A DNA stretch of 64,000 nucleotides from an uncultured Lachnospiraceae bacterium (GTDB lineage: Bacteria > Bacillota > Clostridia > Lachnospirales > Lachnospiraceae). The notes below the pieces were generated by a model. That model was given only the letters and a program-made list of their open reading frames with translations, was not told where the DNA came from and ran no database searches. Below, one piece after another: positions 17,687 through 24,876 of this stretch. Position 1 is the first letter of the stretch. Each line of letters begins with the position of its first letter. Position numbers and translations under genes: made by a program. The stretch covers positions 57,040 through 121,039 of the forward strand of contig CALCMD010000083.1 in the NCBI GenBank assembly GCA_937965795.1. The letters are read 5' to 3'.

Positions 17687-17715
17687 ATTATAGCATCCAT
17701 ATTTTTCTTTTTCAA
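17687..17715 (-). promoter_or_regulatory. Sigma-A promoter for the polysaccharide operon
   Basis: On the minus strand the -35 TTGAAA (17715-17710) and -10 TATAAT (17692-17687) are separated by exactly 17 bp. Transcription would start near 17680 and leave a leader of about 180 nt before the large secreted protein gene. Confidence 0.75.
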
Positions 17716-17765
17716 CAAAAATAATTTCCATTTTTTTATCCGGATTGGATGTTGCCGGGAAAAAT

Positions 17766-17794
17766 TGACAAGTACCCGCCGATATGCTATGTTG
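17766..17794 (+). promoter_or_regulatory. Sigma-A promoter for the S24/S26-like peptidase gene
   Basis: The -35 TTGACA (17766-17771) and -10 TATGTT (17789-17794) are 17 bp apart. The start would be near 17801, and the short leader carries the AGCACAGG/CCTGTGCT stem directly upstream of the gene. Confidence 0.7.
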
Positions 17795-17847
17795 AATCAA
17801 AAAGCACAGGCAGCCCATCGCTTTCCCTGTGCTGCCGCGGTGATGAA

Positions 17848-18312
17848 ATGAAAAAAGAATTTTATAATTTGAGTGAATGCGAACCCTTCATACGGGCGGT
17901 TCTGGAAAAAGGCGGCGCTTTTCCCTTCTATCCACAGGGAACAAGCATGGAACCTGCCATCTGCGCAGGCTGGGATATGGTCGTGCTCTCCCCGCTCCCC
18001 CGACAGTTAAAAAAATATCAGATCGTTCTCTATAAGCGTGACAACGGCGCTTTTGTTCTGCACCGCATCATCCATATAAACGATTCTTCCTTCACCATGC
18101 GGGGCGATCATCAGTTTCTCTCAGAACCCGGTATCCGCAGGGAGCAGATGATAGGTATCGTCACGGAACTTGTACGGGACGGCCGTACCATCCACATAAA
18201 CGATACCGCTCACCGTATCCTCGCTGTTCTTTGGGTACGGACTGCTTTTGTACGCAGGGTGTGGCGGCGGTTTCTTGCCTCAATCCGCTCTGTCCTTCAC
18301 AAGCTCCTATGA
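17848..18312 (+). CDS. S24/S26-family serine peptidase (signal-peptidase-like)
   Basis: ATG 17848 gives 154 residues. The active-site motif is GTSMEPAI (Ser33 followed by Met-x-Pro), then AGWDMVVLSP, YKRDNGAFVLHRI (His72) and MRGDHQF. A Ser with a downstream His and no clear catalytic Lys resembles the archaeal/SipW-like branch or S24 peptidases. There is no N-terminal anchor; a C-terminal hydrophobic, Arg-rich stretch (ILAVLWVRTAF) may touch the membrane. Small stand-alone proteins of this kind are, to my recollection, often near PqqD/HprK-type loci, and this gene is divergent from the operon carrying them. It could mature the 36-residue peptide or a secreted protein, but no direct evidence links them. 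A degraded second copy lies at 18714-18816. Confidence 0.75.
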   Translation: MKKEFYNLSECEPFIRAVLEKGGAFPFYPQGTSMEPAICAGWDMVVLSPLPRQLKKYQIVLYKRDNGAFVLHRIIHINDSSFTMRGDHQFLSEPGIRREQMIGIVTELVRDGRTIHINDTAHRILAVLWVRTAFVRRVWRRFLASIRSVLHKLL

Positions 18313-18332
18313 TTTTCGGATAACGCCTTCCA
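18263..18332 (-). pseudogene. Duplicated 3' fragment of the NCS2 permease gene
   Basis: This 70-bp stretch matches 18747-18816 with about four differences. Read on the minus strand it encodes the end of the permease (VIRKS, a stop, ELVKDRAD, stop). One difference (CTC CTA versus CTC ATA on the plus strand) creates the internal stop. It overlaps the end of the peptidase gene, so it is a relic of a duplicated convergent gene pair, not a gene. Confidence 0.75.
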
Positions 18333-18372
18333 AATTCCTGATTGATGCTGGGGAAAATCAAGCAAAAGCATA

Positions 18373-18401
18373 TTGAAAAAAGGGTCTGCATATGCTATAA
18401 T
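18373..18401 (+). promoter_or_regulatory. Promoter of the antitoxin RNA
   Basis: TTGAAA (18373-18378) and TATAAT (18396-18401) are separated by 17 bp, near the sigma-A consensus. No open frame follows; the terminator hairpin comes about 40 bp after the predicted start, so the product is a short RNA. Confidence 0.8.
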
Positions 18402-18407
18402 GCCAAT

Positions 18408-18497
18408 AGGCAAAAAGAAATAAAAAGTCCATGTTGACAAAGAAACGAATCCCCGAACCGTGTTGTGGCACAGTCCGGGGATTCTTCTTTTCTTTTA
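18408..18497 (+). ncRNA. Antisense antitoxin RNA of an Fst/par-type type I system
   Basis: The predicted RNA is about 90 nt long, from the start near 18408 to the T-rich end of a hairpin (GAATCCCCG at 18447-18455 with CGGGGATTC at 18476-18484). Its 5' part contains TCCATGTTGACA (18428-18439), the same sequence as plus-strand 18614-18625. That second copy is the complement of the toxin ribosome-site spacer and start codon, so the RNA can pair with the toxin initiation region and also with the shared hairpin. This two-site layout is the one known from the par locus of plasmid pAD1. No experimental evidence is available here. Confidence 0.7.
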
Positions 18498-18519
18498 CAG
18501 TGGCAAAGCACCCACCAGG

Positions 18520-18618
18520 CTATTTGTTGCTCTTGTCATCGCCGTCTAACCATTTGATGATGTAGTGGCAGGCTACACCAGCCGCGATAGCGATTAAAAA
18601 AGAAAGAAAAAATTCCAT
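18520..18618 (-). CDS. Fst-like type I toxin, 32 residues
   Basis: ATG 18618 follows GGGAGGAGGTGTCAAC and the frame ends at TAG 18520. The peptide begins MEFFLSFLIAIAAGVACHYI, one hydrophobic helix, and ends with KWLDGDDKSNK. A short membrane helix followed by a Trp-Leu pair and a charged tail is the pattern of the Fst/PepA1 toxin superfamily, which damages the membrane when over-produced. An extended -10 (TGT-TATAAT at 18673-18665) would start the message near 18658, and GTTGC/GCAAC in the leader can form a stem upstream of the ribosome site. A convergent antisense RNA is encoded downstream. Family assignment rests on pattern and context, not on a search. Confidence 0.72.
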   Translation of the reverse strand: MEFFLSFLIAIAAGVACHYIIKWLDGDDKSNK

Positions 18619-18625
18619 GTTGACA
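18614..18625 (-). repeat. 12-bp repeat linking toxin start codon and antisense RNA
   Basis: TCCATGTTGACA occurs here and at 18428-18439 in the same orientation. In the toxin message (minus strand) it reads as the spacer plus ATG; in the antisense RNA (plus strand) it is the exact complement. It is the expected target site for translation block. Confidence 0.75.
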
Positions 18626-18664
18626 CCTCCTCCCTGTTGCCGGGTATCGGTGAGCAACATAATA

Positions 18665-18673
18665 ATTATAACA
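18665..18673 (-). promoter_or_regulatory. Extended -10 promoter of the toxin message
   Basis: On the minus strand TGTTATAAT forms an extended -10 element; a good -35 is not seen at 17 bp. The start would be near 18658, about 40 nt before the toxin ATG. Confidence 0.55.
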
Positions 18674-18713
18674 TATCACTTAATGTCATTCTATATTTTT
18701 TTCAAAAAGAGAC

Positions 18714-18816
18714 TGCGAACCTTTCATACGGGCAGTTTTGGGAAAAGGCGGCGGTTTCTTACCTCAATCTGCTCTGTCCTTCACAAGCTCATATGATTTT
18801 CGGATAACGCTTTCCA
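18714..18816 (+). pseudogene. Internally deleted copy of the S24/S26-like peptidase gene
   Basis: The first 40 bp (18714-18753) match codons near the peptidase start (17878-17917) with four differences. From GGCGGCG onward it matches the peptidase 3' end (18263-18332). The two parts are joined at the repeated GGCGGCG, so about 345 bp were lost between short direct repeats. The right half overlaps the last codons of the NCS2 permease, as the intact peptidase overlaps the permease fragment at 18263-18332. Confidence 0.78.
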
Positions 18817-20407
18817 GCTTGTCCTGGGAATTCAATTGCTCGCATTCAATGCAAAGCACGCCTCTGGTGTCCGGCACTGCATGGAAATCCCTGTGATACC
18901 GCTCCGCTTCTTCTACGGAAACCGCCTCTTCCGCCTGTACCTGTATCTTCCATGCCTGATGGCTTCCTGTGATTTCCAGAAACAGATTCTTATTGTCCAA
19001 TTTCTTATAGTAAAAACTCGTACTTATATAGTCGCTGCCCAGATTATTCCGCACGTTTTTAATCACAAGCTCAAAGTTCTCTGCAATCTTGCAGACATCC
19101 TCCGTCACGAAAGGCTCCTTGTTCATTTTGAAAACCGTAAGCAGACGAATCACCAGATTCAGGACAATCCCCACTAAAATTCCCAGGCTCATCCCCTTAA
19201 ATTCCGTCTCAAGAATTGTCACTTTGATTTTTGACAAACCCGCAATCAAAACTGCCGCCGTCAAAAGCAGGTTGGATATTTTATCATAATTTACCTGCCG
19301 GTCAATCAGCAGCTTGATTCCCGGTACTGCAATCACACCCATAAGCGACAGACTGATTCCACCGATAATAGGCTCCGGGATATTCTGTATAAAACACAAA
19401 ACCGGGCCAACAAATGCAATCACCATCGACAACAGTGACGCAAAGAAGAATTGTCTGACATCCGCAAAGGAATTAATTCTCATGACTGCGATATTTTCCG
19501 CATAAAGGGTCAAAGGCGTCCCCTTTAAAACAGCAGAGCTTACAAATGCGGCGCCGTTCGCTAAAATGGAATTAGATAACGTTGTATTTGATGTCCCGGC
19601 ATCTACACTCCTCTTCACATTCTCCGTCATAATTTTCCGCGCGATATGTTCTGAAAATATAATAAAGGTTGGCGGCAGAATCATAATCAGAAACGGAAAG
19701 TGGAACCTGGGCGTTACGAGCTGAAATTCCGGGCACACAAAGACATCTGTTTGAAAGACCGGTGAAATGTCCCAGTACCGGGAAGCGATGCAAATCACGC
19801 TGACCACCATAAATGCCGTGAAAATGGCCGCATTCTTCAGCACTCTTCTTTTCAGAAGCGAAAGGACAATAAAAAGCCCCACTACCCCCAGGGCAATCAA
19901 GGTCTCTACTGTAAAACTTCCGTTTGCCAGCCCCGCCATATCCACTGCCTGATTCGATAATTCCAGGCCAATCAATGAGATCGCCGGCCCCATGACCGGA
20001 GGCGGGATCAAAAAATCGATCACTTTGTTGAGGTTTTTCTCATCAATATGGCACAGGATTCCCAAGACAAGCAAAACTGCCGCTGAAAAAAGATAAGCGC
20101 CAAAGATATAGGACAATATCTCTTCCCGCGGCGCGTGTTGAAAATACTGGCAGATATAACAGGTAACGCCAATATACGCAAAGCTGGAACCCAGATACCC
20201 CGGCAGGCGTCCTTTGGTGACAGCCAGAAACAGTAAGGTTCCGGCTCCGGCAGCCAGCAGCACATTCGAAATATGAAAAATCGTCACCCCCGCAGCACGG
20301 TTCACCATAATAGGCATAAGAATCGTTGCCGGAAGCATAGCCAGAAAATTTTCAAAAACTGCGGAAATCCCGCCTTTGTTAAAAAAACTGTATATTCCCC
20401 TGCTCAT
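18764..20407 (-). CDS. NCS2-family uracil/xanthine permease with C-terminal extension
   Basis: The 547-residue protein has about 12-14 membrane helices and the NCS2 pattern. It starts MSRGIYSFFNKGGISAVFEN, then has PGYLGSSFAYIG (the TM3 substrate-site strand), GPAISLIGLELS, PTFIIFSEHIARKI (TM8 Glu-His region), SNSILANGAAF and PEPIIGGISLSLMGVIAVPG. UraA-type carriers take up uracil or xanthine with protons. The usual length is about 430; here about 115 extra cytosolic residues (FVTEDVCKIAENFELVIKNV to the end) form a mixed alpha/beta tail of unknown role. A TTGTCG/TATAAT promoter with a 17-bp spacer lies upstream. The exact base transported is not determined. Confidence 0.85.
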   Translation of the reverse strand: MSRGIYSFFNKGGISAVFENFLAMLPATILMPIMVNRAAGVTIFHISNVLLAAGAGTLLFLAVTKGRLPGYLGSSFAYIGVTCYICQYFQHAPREEILSYIFGAYLFSAAVLLVLGILCHIDEKNLNKVIDFLIPPPVMGPAISLIGLELSNQAVDMAGLANGSFTVETLIALGVVGLFIVLSLLKRRVLKNAAIFTAFMVVSVICIASRYWDISPVFQTDVFVCPEFQLVTPRFHFPFLIMILPPTFIIFSEHIARKIMTENVKRSVDAGTSNTTLSNSILANGAAFVSSAVLKGTPLTLYAENIAVMRINSFADVRQFFFASLLSMVIAFVGPVLCFIQNIPEPIIGGISLSLMGVIAVPGIKLLIDRQVNYDKISNLLLTAAVLIAGLSKIKVTILETEFKGMSLGILVGIVLNLVIRLLTVFKMNKEPFVTEDVCKIAENFELVIKNVRNNLGSDYISTSFYYKKLDNKNLFLEITGSHQAWKIQVQAEEAVSVEEAERYHRDFHAVPDTRGVLCIECEQLNSQDKLESVIRKSYELVKDRAD

Positions 20408-20448
20408 TCGAATCCATCACCCTTTCCCAATCACTTCATGTTTGTTTT

Positions 20449-20477
20449 ATTATACAGGTTTATCTGTTATTCGACAA
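20449..20477 (-). promoter_or_regulatory. Promoter of the NCS2 permease gene
   Basis: On the minus strand TTGTCG and TATAAT are 17 bp apart, about 40 bp before the permease ATG at 20407. Confidence 0.65.
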
Positions 20478-20950
20478 ATGCCGGGAATCATATTCGCCCG
20501 TTCATACATCATAATCCGTTTTTTTATTTGCTTTTCATCAGCCTGCTTCTTACAAGCCCCCCCAAATTCTCCTTTAATAATAGCATAAGGGATAGGAAAT
20601 TCCCCATAAAATAATGTTCGCTCCCTGATGTGCGGCTTATATCTGATTCATGGGGTGCCACACAACCGCCCCTGTTTCTTTGCATTTAAAGATTCTAAAA
20701 TAGCCGATATTTATTGGATCGTCCCGATTTGATCAAGATATGAGAAGTGCAAACGAATGTCCCATTAGAATTGATAACAGAGTAGCATCTGACGTGGAAA
20801 GGAATGCCCGTAGTGTTCTGGCTATGGCAAAACGCGGTGCAAAGGTCATTTTTCCTGATGTATTCAAAATCTACCATAGCCTTGAACAACAGCTTCAGCA
20901 AGAAAGGCAAAGATAAGCCACCCTCATCTCTGCCCTCTGAATAAACTCTT
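20478..20950. other. Intergenic stretch between permease and two-component genes
   Basis: About 470 bp without a convincing complete gene. It contains a possible coding remnant on the plus strand (20740-20916), described separately. Nothing else was recognised. Confidence 0.5.
20740..20916 (+). pseudogene. Possible gene remnant, 58 codons
   Basis: The frame from ATG 20740 encodes RIDNRVASDVERNARSVL and then MAKRGAKVIFPDVFKIYHSL before a Gln/Glu-rich end. The residue make-up looks like real protein, but there is no ribosome binding site, the frame is closed by a stop a few codons upstream (20701), and no promoter was found. It may be the C-terminal scrap of an accessory gene. I do not recognise the family. 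Confidence 0.3.
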
Positions 20951-21640
20951 TCACACTCTGAATCTGTACCCAACCCCCCAGATTGTCTCAATATACTGGG
21001 GCTTTGCCGTATTAAGCTCTATCTTCTCCCGAATCTTCTTAATATGCACCGTAACGGTGGCAATATCCCCTACTGACTCCATATCCCAGATTTCGGAAAA
21101 CAGTTCCTCTTTCGTAAACACATGGTTCGGATTCTCCGCAAGAAAAGTCAGAAGGTCAAATTCTTTCGTGGTAAAGGTCTTTTCTTCTCCGTTCACCCAG
21201 ACCCTTCTGGCGGTCTTATCGATCTTAATCCCCCGAATCTCAATAATATCATTCTGCGGTGCGTTCGTGCTGACCAGCCGCTCATAGCGGGCCATATGCG
21301 CTTTCACTCTCGCCACCATCTCACTCGGACTGAAAGGCTTCGTCATGTAATCGTCGGCTCCCAGGCCCAGCCCTCTAATCTTATCAATATCATCCTTCTT
21401 TGCCGACACCATCAGAATCGGCGTATTCTTATGGTTCCGGATTTCCTTACAGATTTCAAATCCGTCCATCTCCGGCAGCATCAAATCCAGAATAAACAGA
21501 TCAAACTCCTCGGACAGCGCGCGCTTTAAACCCACGTCTCCCCGGTTTTCAATCTCCACTTCAAATCCGCTCAGCTCCAGATAATCTTTCTCCAGGTCTG
21601 CAATGCTCTCTTCATCCTCAATAATAAGTATCTTACTCAT
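20951..21640 (-). CDS. OmpR-family response regulator
   Basis: ATG 21640 follows AGGAGGTGCCAGTCA and gives 229 residues. The receiver domain starts MSKILIIEDEESIADLEKDY; the phosphorylated Asp lies in DLFILDLMLPEMDGFEI, with the conserved Lys in GADDYMTKPFSPSEMVARV. The C-terminal winged-helix DNA-binding domain has FTTKEFDLLTFLAENPNHVF and TVTVHIKKIREKIE and ends in WGVGYRFRV. It overlaps the histidine kinase gene by 8 bp, so the two form one unit. Target genes are not evident; the pair is flanked by the permease and metK. Confidence 0.93.
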   Translation of the reverse strand: MSKILIIEDEESIADLEKDYLELSGFEVEIENRGDVGLKRALSEEFDLFILDLMLPEMDGFEICKEIRNHKNTPILMVSAKKDDIDKIRGLGLGADDYMTKPFSPSEMVARVKAHMARYERLVSTNAPQNDIIEIRGIKIDKTARRVWVNGEEKTFTTKEFDLLTFLAENPNHVFTKEELFSEIWDMESVGDIATVTVHIKKIREKIELNTAKPQYIETIWGVGYRFRV

Positions 21641-23126
21641 TGACTGGCACCTCCTGATATTTTCTGAGTACAAAGAACATGATCGTTCCCGCCCCTAATT
21701 TACTGCTCGCCCATATCTTTCCGCCGTGATCTTCCATAATCTTCTTTACAATAGAAAGGCCAATCCCGCTGCCTCCCTGTGAAGAATTTCTGGATGCGTC
21801 GGTGCGGTAAAACCTGTCGAAAATCATCGGCAGATCTTTCGCTGCGATTCCCTTTCCATTGTCCTCGATCTCCACCTGTATGAAATCGCCCACATCCTTT
21901 ACCCGGATGCTGATATAGCCTTTCGGCTTGTCCAGATATTTGACGGAATTTCCAATAATATTGTTAATCACCCGCTTGATCTGCTCTGCGTCGGCAATAA
22001 TCTGCGTATCCTTATCCACATAATTAAAATACGAAAGCTCGATGTCCTCAGCCTCCAGCTCCAGCCCCACTTCCTCTACGCAATCTCTAAAGTAATCGGT
22101 AACATTGATCTTACTGAACGTATATGGAATCCGGTTCGTGTCAATCTTGGAATAAAAAGTCAGCTCGTTAATCAGGCGGTCCATTTCATTCGCCTTATTG
22201 TAAATGGTGCGGATGTACCGGTCCATCTTCTCAGGCGTGTCCGCCACGCCGTCCATAATCCCCTCCACATAGCCTTTCACCGCTGTAATCGGCGTTTTCA
22301 GGTCGTGGGAAATATTACTGATCAGTTCCTTATTCTCCCTGTCATACTCCACCTTCTGTACTTCCGTCTCTTTTAGGCGCCGCCGCATCTCCTCAAAATC
22401 CCGGCACAGCTCGCTGATCTCGTCCTCACCCTCTGCATCCAGCACAAAATCCATATTTCCATCCTTGATGTTCTGTGTGGCAAGCTTCAGCTTTTTCAGA
22501 GGGATACTGATACCGCTGTAAATCCATGCCGTGAGCAAAAGCGCCGTTACCATAAGAATCACGATCATCGTCACCACCATATCCCGCACAAAGGACTTAA
22601 CCTGCGGCACCATCGCATTCACTTCCGTAATAACGAATGCGCTTCCCTGTGTCTGGTCGGCAAAGCGTAAGTCTACCTGCTTCACAAAGGATTTGACATT
22701 TTTCCCAATATAAACGCCACTGTCCGACGCCTCGCTGGACTCTCCGAATTCCGGAAGCTCTTCAAAAAGCTCCGTCACATTCCCGCTGCTCCCGGAATAA
22801 TAAAGCCCGTCTCCTCTTCTCACGATCAGATAAGAGCTTCGCCCCTTAAGCTCCGTATTGAGTTCCTCCAGATATGCCGTGTTCAGATATTTTTCCGCAT
22901 CCGTCTGTGCGTCCGCCTGCATTCTTTCAAAAATCTTCTGCGTAAATTTACTGACCATCTGCACAGAATTCGACAGAGACTCATACGTCACGTCCTCAAT
23001 ATCATAACTCTCCTCAATAGAACGAATCTGATAGTTTCCAAACCACACAAAAGCGATGCTTGCCATGAGCACGGGCACAAAAATAATCACAAAAAAAGCT
23101 ATGGTAAGCCTTGTCTTTAATTTCAT
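21633..23126 (-). CDS. Membrane sensor histidine kinase
   Basis: The start is taken at ATG 23126 (MKLKTRLTIAFFVIIF), 6 bases after GGAGG; an adjacent ATG at 23129 is closer than ideal, and the frame further upstream crosses a palindromic repeat. The 497-residue protein has TM1 (about 8-28), an extracellular sensor of about 135 residues, TM2 (about 170-195) and a HAMP region. The HisKA box is ELISNISHDLKTPITAVKGY and the ATPase domain has NIIGNSVKYL, EDNGKGI and GGSGIGLSIVKKI. It should phosphorylate the response regulator encoded by the overlapping downstream gene. The signal is unknown. Confidence 0.92.
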   Translation of the reverse strand: MKLKTRLTIAFFVIIFVPVLMASIAFVWFGNYQIRSIEESYDIEDVTYESLSNSVQMVSKFTQKIFERMQADAQTDAEKYLNTAYLEELNTELKGRSSYLIVRRGDGLYYSGSSGNVTELFEELPEFGESSEASDSGVYIGKNVKSFVKQVDLRFADQTQGSAFVITEVNAMVPQVKSFVRDMVVTMIVILMVTALLLTAWIYSGISIPLKKLKLATQNIKDGNMDFVLDAEGEDEISELCRDFEEMRRRLKETEVQKVEYDRENKELISNISHDLKTPITAVKGYVEGIMDGVADTPEKMDRYIRTIYNKANEMDRLINELTFYSKIDTNRIPYTFSKINVTDYFRDCVEEVGLELEAEDIELSYFNYVDKDTQIIADAEQIKRVINNIIGNSVKYLDKPKGYISIRVKDVGDFIQVEIEDNGKGIAAKDLPMIFDRFYRTDASRNSSQGGSGIGLSIVKKIMEDHGGKIWASSKLGAGTIMFFVLRKYQEVPVNE

Positions 23127-23224
23127 CATCCGCCTCCAAAATCCATATACTTCATCATACCATAAATGCACGCCCATTTCACCTAAACAAATTTTTTGGA
23201 TTCTAAACTTTTTATAAACTGGAT

Positions 23225-23273
23225 GACGCCAGGATTGTGGGAGCACGAAGTGCGGAACAATCCGTATGGCGTC
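23225..23273. repeat. REP-like palindromic repeat, copy 1
   Basis: GACGCCA and GGATTG at one side pair with CAATCC and TGGCGTC at the other, with an inner GCAC-GAA-GTGC hairpin. It is the reverse orientation of the element also found at 33740-33778 and three times at 45514-45700. It lies between the histidine kinase and metK genes. Confidence 0.75.
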
Positions 23274-23376
23274 TTTTAACTCCAATACCAACTGAATCAA
23301 AACGTCAAAAAACCGGCTCCCCGCAGGTCATACCTTTCAGGAACCGGCTTCTATTCTTTTCAAAAGGGCATTTCTT

Positions 23377-24567
23377 TTACGCCAGGTATTTTTTCAGCTC
23401 CTCCACTCTGTCCAGCTTCTCCCACGGGAGATCCAGGTCATTCCGTCCGAAATGTCCGTATGCCGCCGTCTGCTTATAGATCGGCCGGCGCAGATCCAGC
23501 ATCTTAATGATGCCTGCCGGACGAAGGTCAAAATTTTCTCTCACAATCTCCGTCAGCTTCTCGTCCGAAAGCTTTCCGGTTCCGAAAGTATCCGCCATAA
23601 CGGAGGTTGGCTGTGCTACGCCGATTGCATAAGAAAGCTGAATCTCACATTTCTCCGCCAGTCCCGCCGCCACGATGTTTTTCGCCACATAACGCGCCGC
23701 ATACGCCGCGGAACGGTCTACCTTCGTACAGTCCTTTCCGGAAAAAGCGCCGCCGCCGTGTCTCGCATAGCCGCCGTAAGTATCCACGATAATCTTACGC
23801 CCGGTCAGGCCGCTGTCCCCGTGAGGGCCGCCGATGACGAAACGCCCCGTAGGATTGATAAAGAATTTCGTTTTGTCATCGATCATATCCTGTGGGAGAA
23901 TCACATCAAATACATACTTTTTAATATCCTCGTGAATCTGCTCCTGTGCCACGTCCGGGTCATGCTGCGTGGAAAGAACGACTGCGTCCAGCCTGGACGG
24001 TTTTCCGTTCTCATCATATTCCACACTGACCTGCGTCTTTCCATCCGGCCTTAAATACGTCAGCGTCCCGTCTTTGCGGACTTTCGTAAGCTGTAACGCC
24101 AGCTTATGCGCCAGAGAGATCGGGTACGGCATATACTCCTCCGTCTCATTGCTGGCATACCCAAACATCATTCCCTGATCGCCGGCCCCGATCGCTTCGA
24201 TTTCTTCATCCGACATCTCATTTTCCTTCGCTTCCAGCGCCTTATCCACGCCCATCGCAATGTCTGTGGACTGCTCGTCGATCGCTGTGATAACGCCGCA
24301 GGTATCTGCGTCAAATCCGTATTTTCCTCTGGTATATCCGATTTCCCTTACCGTGTCGCGCACGATTTTCTGGATATCCACATACGCCTTCGTCGTGATC
24401 TCTCCCATGACCAGCACCAGCCCTGTCGTGGTCGCCGTTTCACATGCCACCCGGCTCATCGGATCCTGCGCAAGCAGAGCGTCCAGAATCGCGTCCGAAA
24501 TCTGGTCGCACATTTTATCCGGATGTCCCTCGGTTACTGATTCAGAAGTAAACAATAATTTCTCCAT
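23377..24567 (-). CDS. metK: S-adenosylmethionine synthetase
   Basis: The 396-residue protein has the full MetK sequence. It starts MEKLLFTSESVTEGHPDKMC with the ATP/Met-binding GHPDK, and continues with GAGDQGMMFGYA, the P-loop-like GGPHGDSGLTGRKIIVDTYG, and GGGAFSGKDCTKVDRSAAY. It makes S-adenosylmethionine from methionine and ATP in the cytosol. The gene stands alone behind a SAM-I riboswitch with its own terminator, so its product feeds back on expression. Confidence 0.98.
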   Translation of the reverse strand: MEKLLFTSESVTEGHPDKMCDQISDAILDALLAQDPMSRVACETATTTGLVLVMGEITTKAYVDIQKIVRDTVREIGYTRGKYGFDADTCGVITAIDEQSTDIAMGVDKALEAKENEMSDEEIEAIGAGDQGMMFGYASNETEEYMPYPISLAHKLALQLTKVRKDGTLTYLRPDGKTQVSVEYDENGKPSRLDAVVLSTQHDPDVAQEQIHEDIKKYVFDVILPQDMIDDKTKFFINPTGRFVIGGPHGDSGLTGRKIIVDTYGGYARHGGGAFSGKDCTKVDRSAAYAARYVAKNIVAAGLAEKCEIQLSYAIGVAQPTSVMADTFGTGKLSDEKLTEIVRENFDLRPAGIIKMLDLRRPIYKQTAAYGHFGRNDLDLPWEKLDRVEELKKYLA

Positions 24568-24623
24568 GAAATCCTCCTTTGTCTGCTGGTTATATCTTCT
24601 CTTGATTTATCTCCTGTCCGTAC

Positions 24624-24650
24624 AGAAAAAAAATCCGCCTAAGCGGATCT
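24624..24650 (-). terminator. Riboswitch-controlled terminator of metK
   Basis: On the minus strand ATCCGC and GCGGAT form a 6-bp stem with a 4-nt loop, followed by eight T. It lies between the SAM-I aptamer and the metK start, the usual expression platform of S-box leaders. Confidence 0.85.
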
Positions 24651-24674
24651 CCTATCTTCATCGATAAGTAAATC

Positions 24675-24772
24675 CTCTTATTGTTCGATCGCTCGCTCAG
24701 GTTGGCACCTTCCTCGAAAGGGGTTGCCGTGGTTTCACAGATCCTTTGTATCTCCACCACTCTGAATAAGAG
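24675..24772 (-). promoter_or_regulatory. SAM-I (S-box) riboswitch
   Basis: Read on the minus strand it has all S-box landmarks: outer P1 CTCTTAT/ATAAGAG, AGAGTGGTGGAG, GGATCTGTGAAACC, ACGGCAACC, GGAAGGTGCCAACC and GAGCGAGCGATCGA. Bound SAM should stabilise P1 and let the downstream terminator form, switching metK off. A promoter (24804-24832) lies upstream. Confidence 0.96.
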
Positions 24773-24803
24773 AAAATATAATTCTATTTCTTTTACGCCT
24801 ATT

Positions 24804-24832
24804 ACCATAACCTATTTCCCGGTATCCGTCAA
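24804..24832 (-). promoter_or_regulatory. Promoter of the metK leader
   Basis: On the minus strand TTGACG and TATGGT are separated by 17 bp. Transcription would start near 24797, about 25 nt before the SAM-I aptamer. Confidence 0.65.
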
Positions 24833-24876
24833 GTACCAAAATAGATCAGCCGCTGCATATGCGCAGCGGCCGCTGT

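Larger units (their letters stand above)
17497..17847. other. Divergent promoter region of the polysaccharide operon and the S26-like peptidase gene
   Basis: This 351-bp gap holds two oppositely directed sigma-A promoters. The leftward leader (about 180 nt) is AT-poor near the gene and T-rich upstream. The rightward leader (about 47 nt) contains AGCACAGG and CCTGTGCT, which can pair just before the peptidase start. No coding potential or known riboswitch was recognised. Confidence 0.6.
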
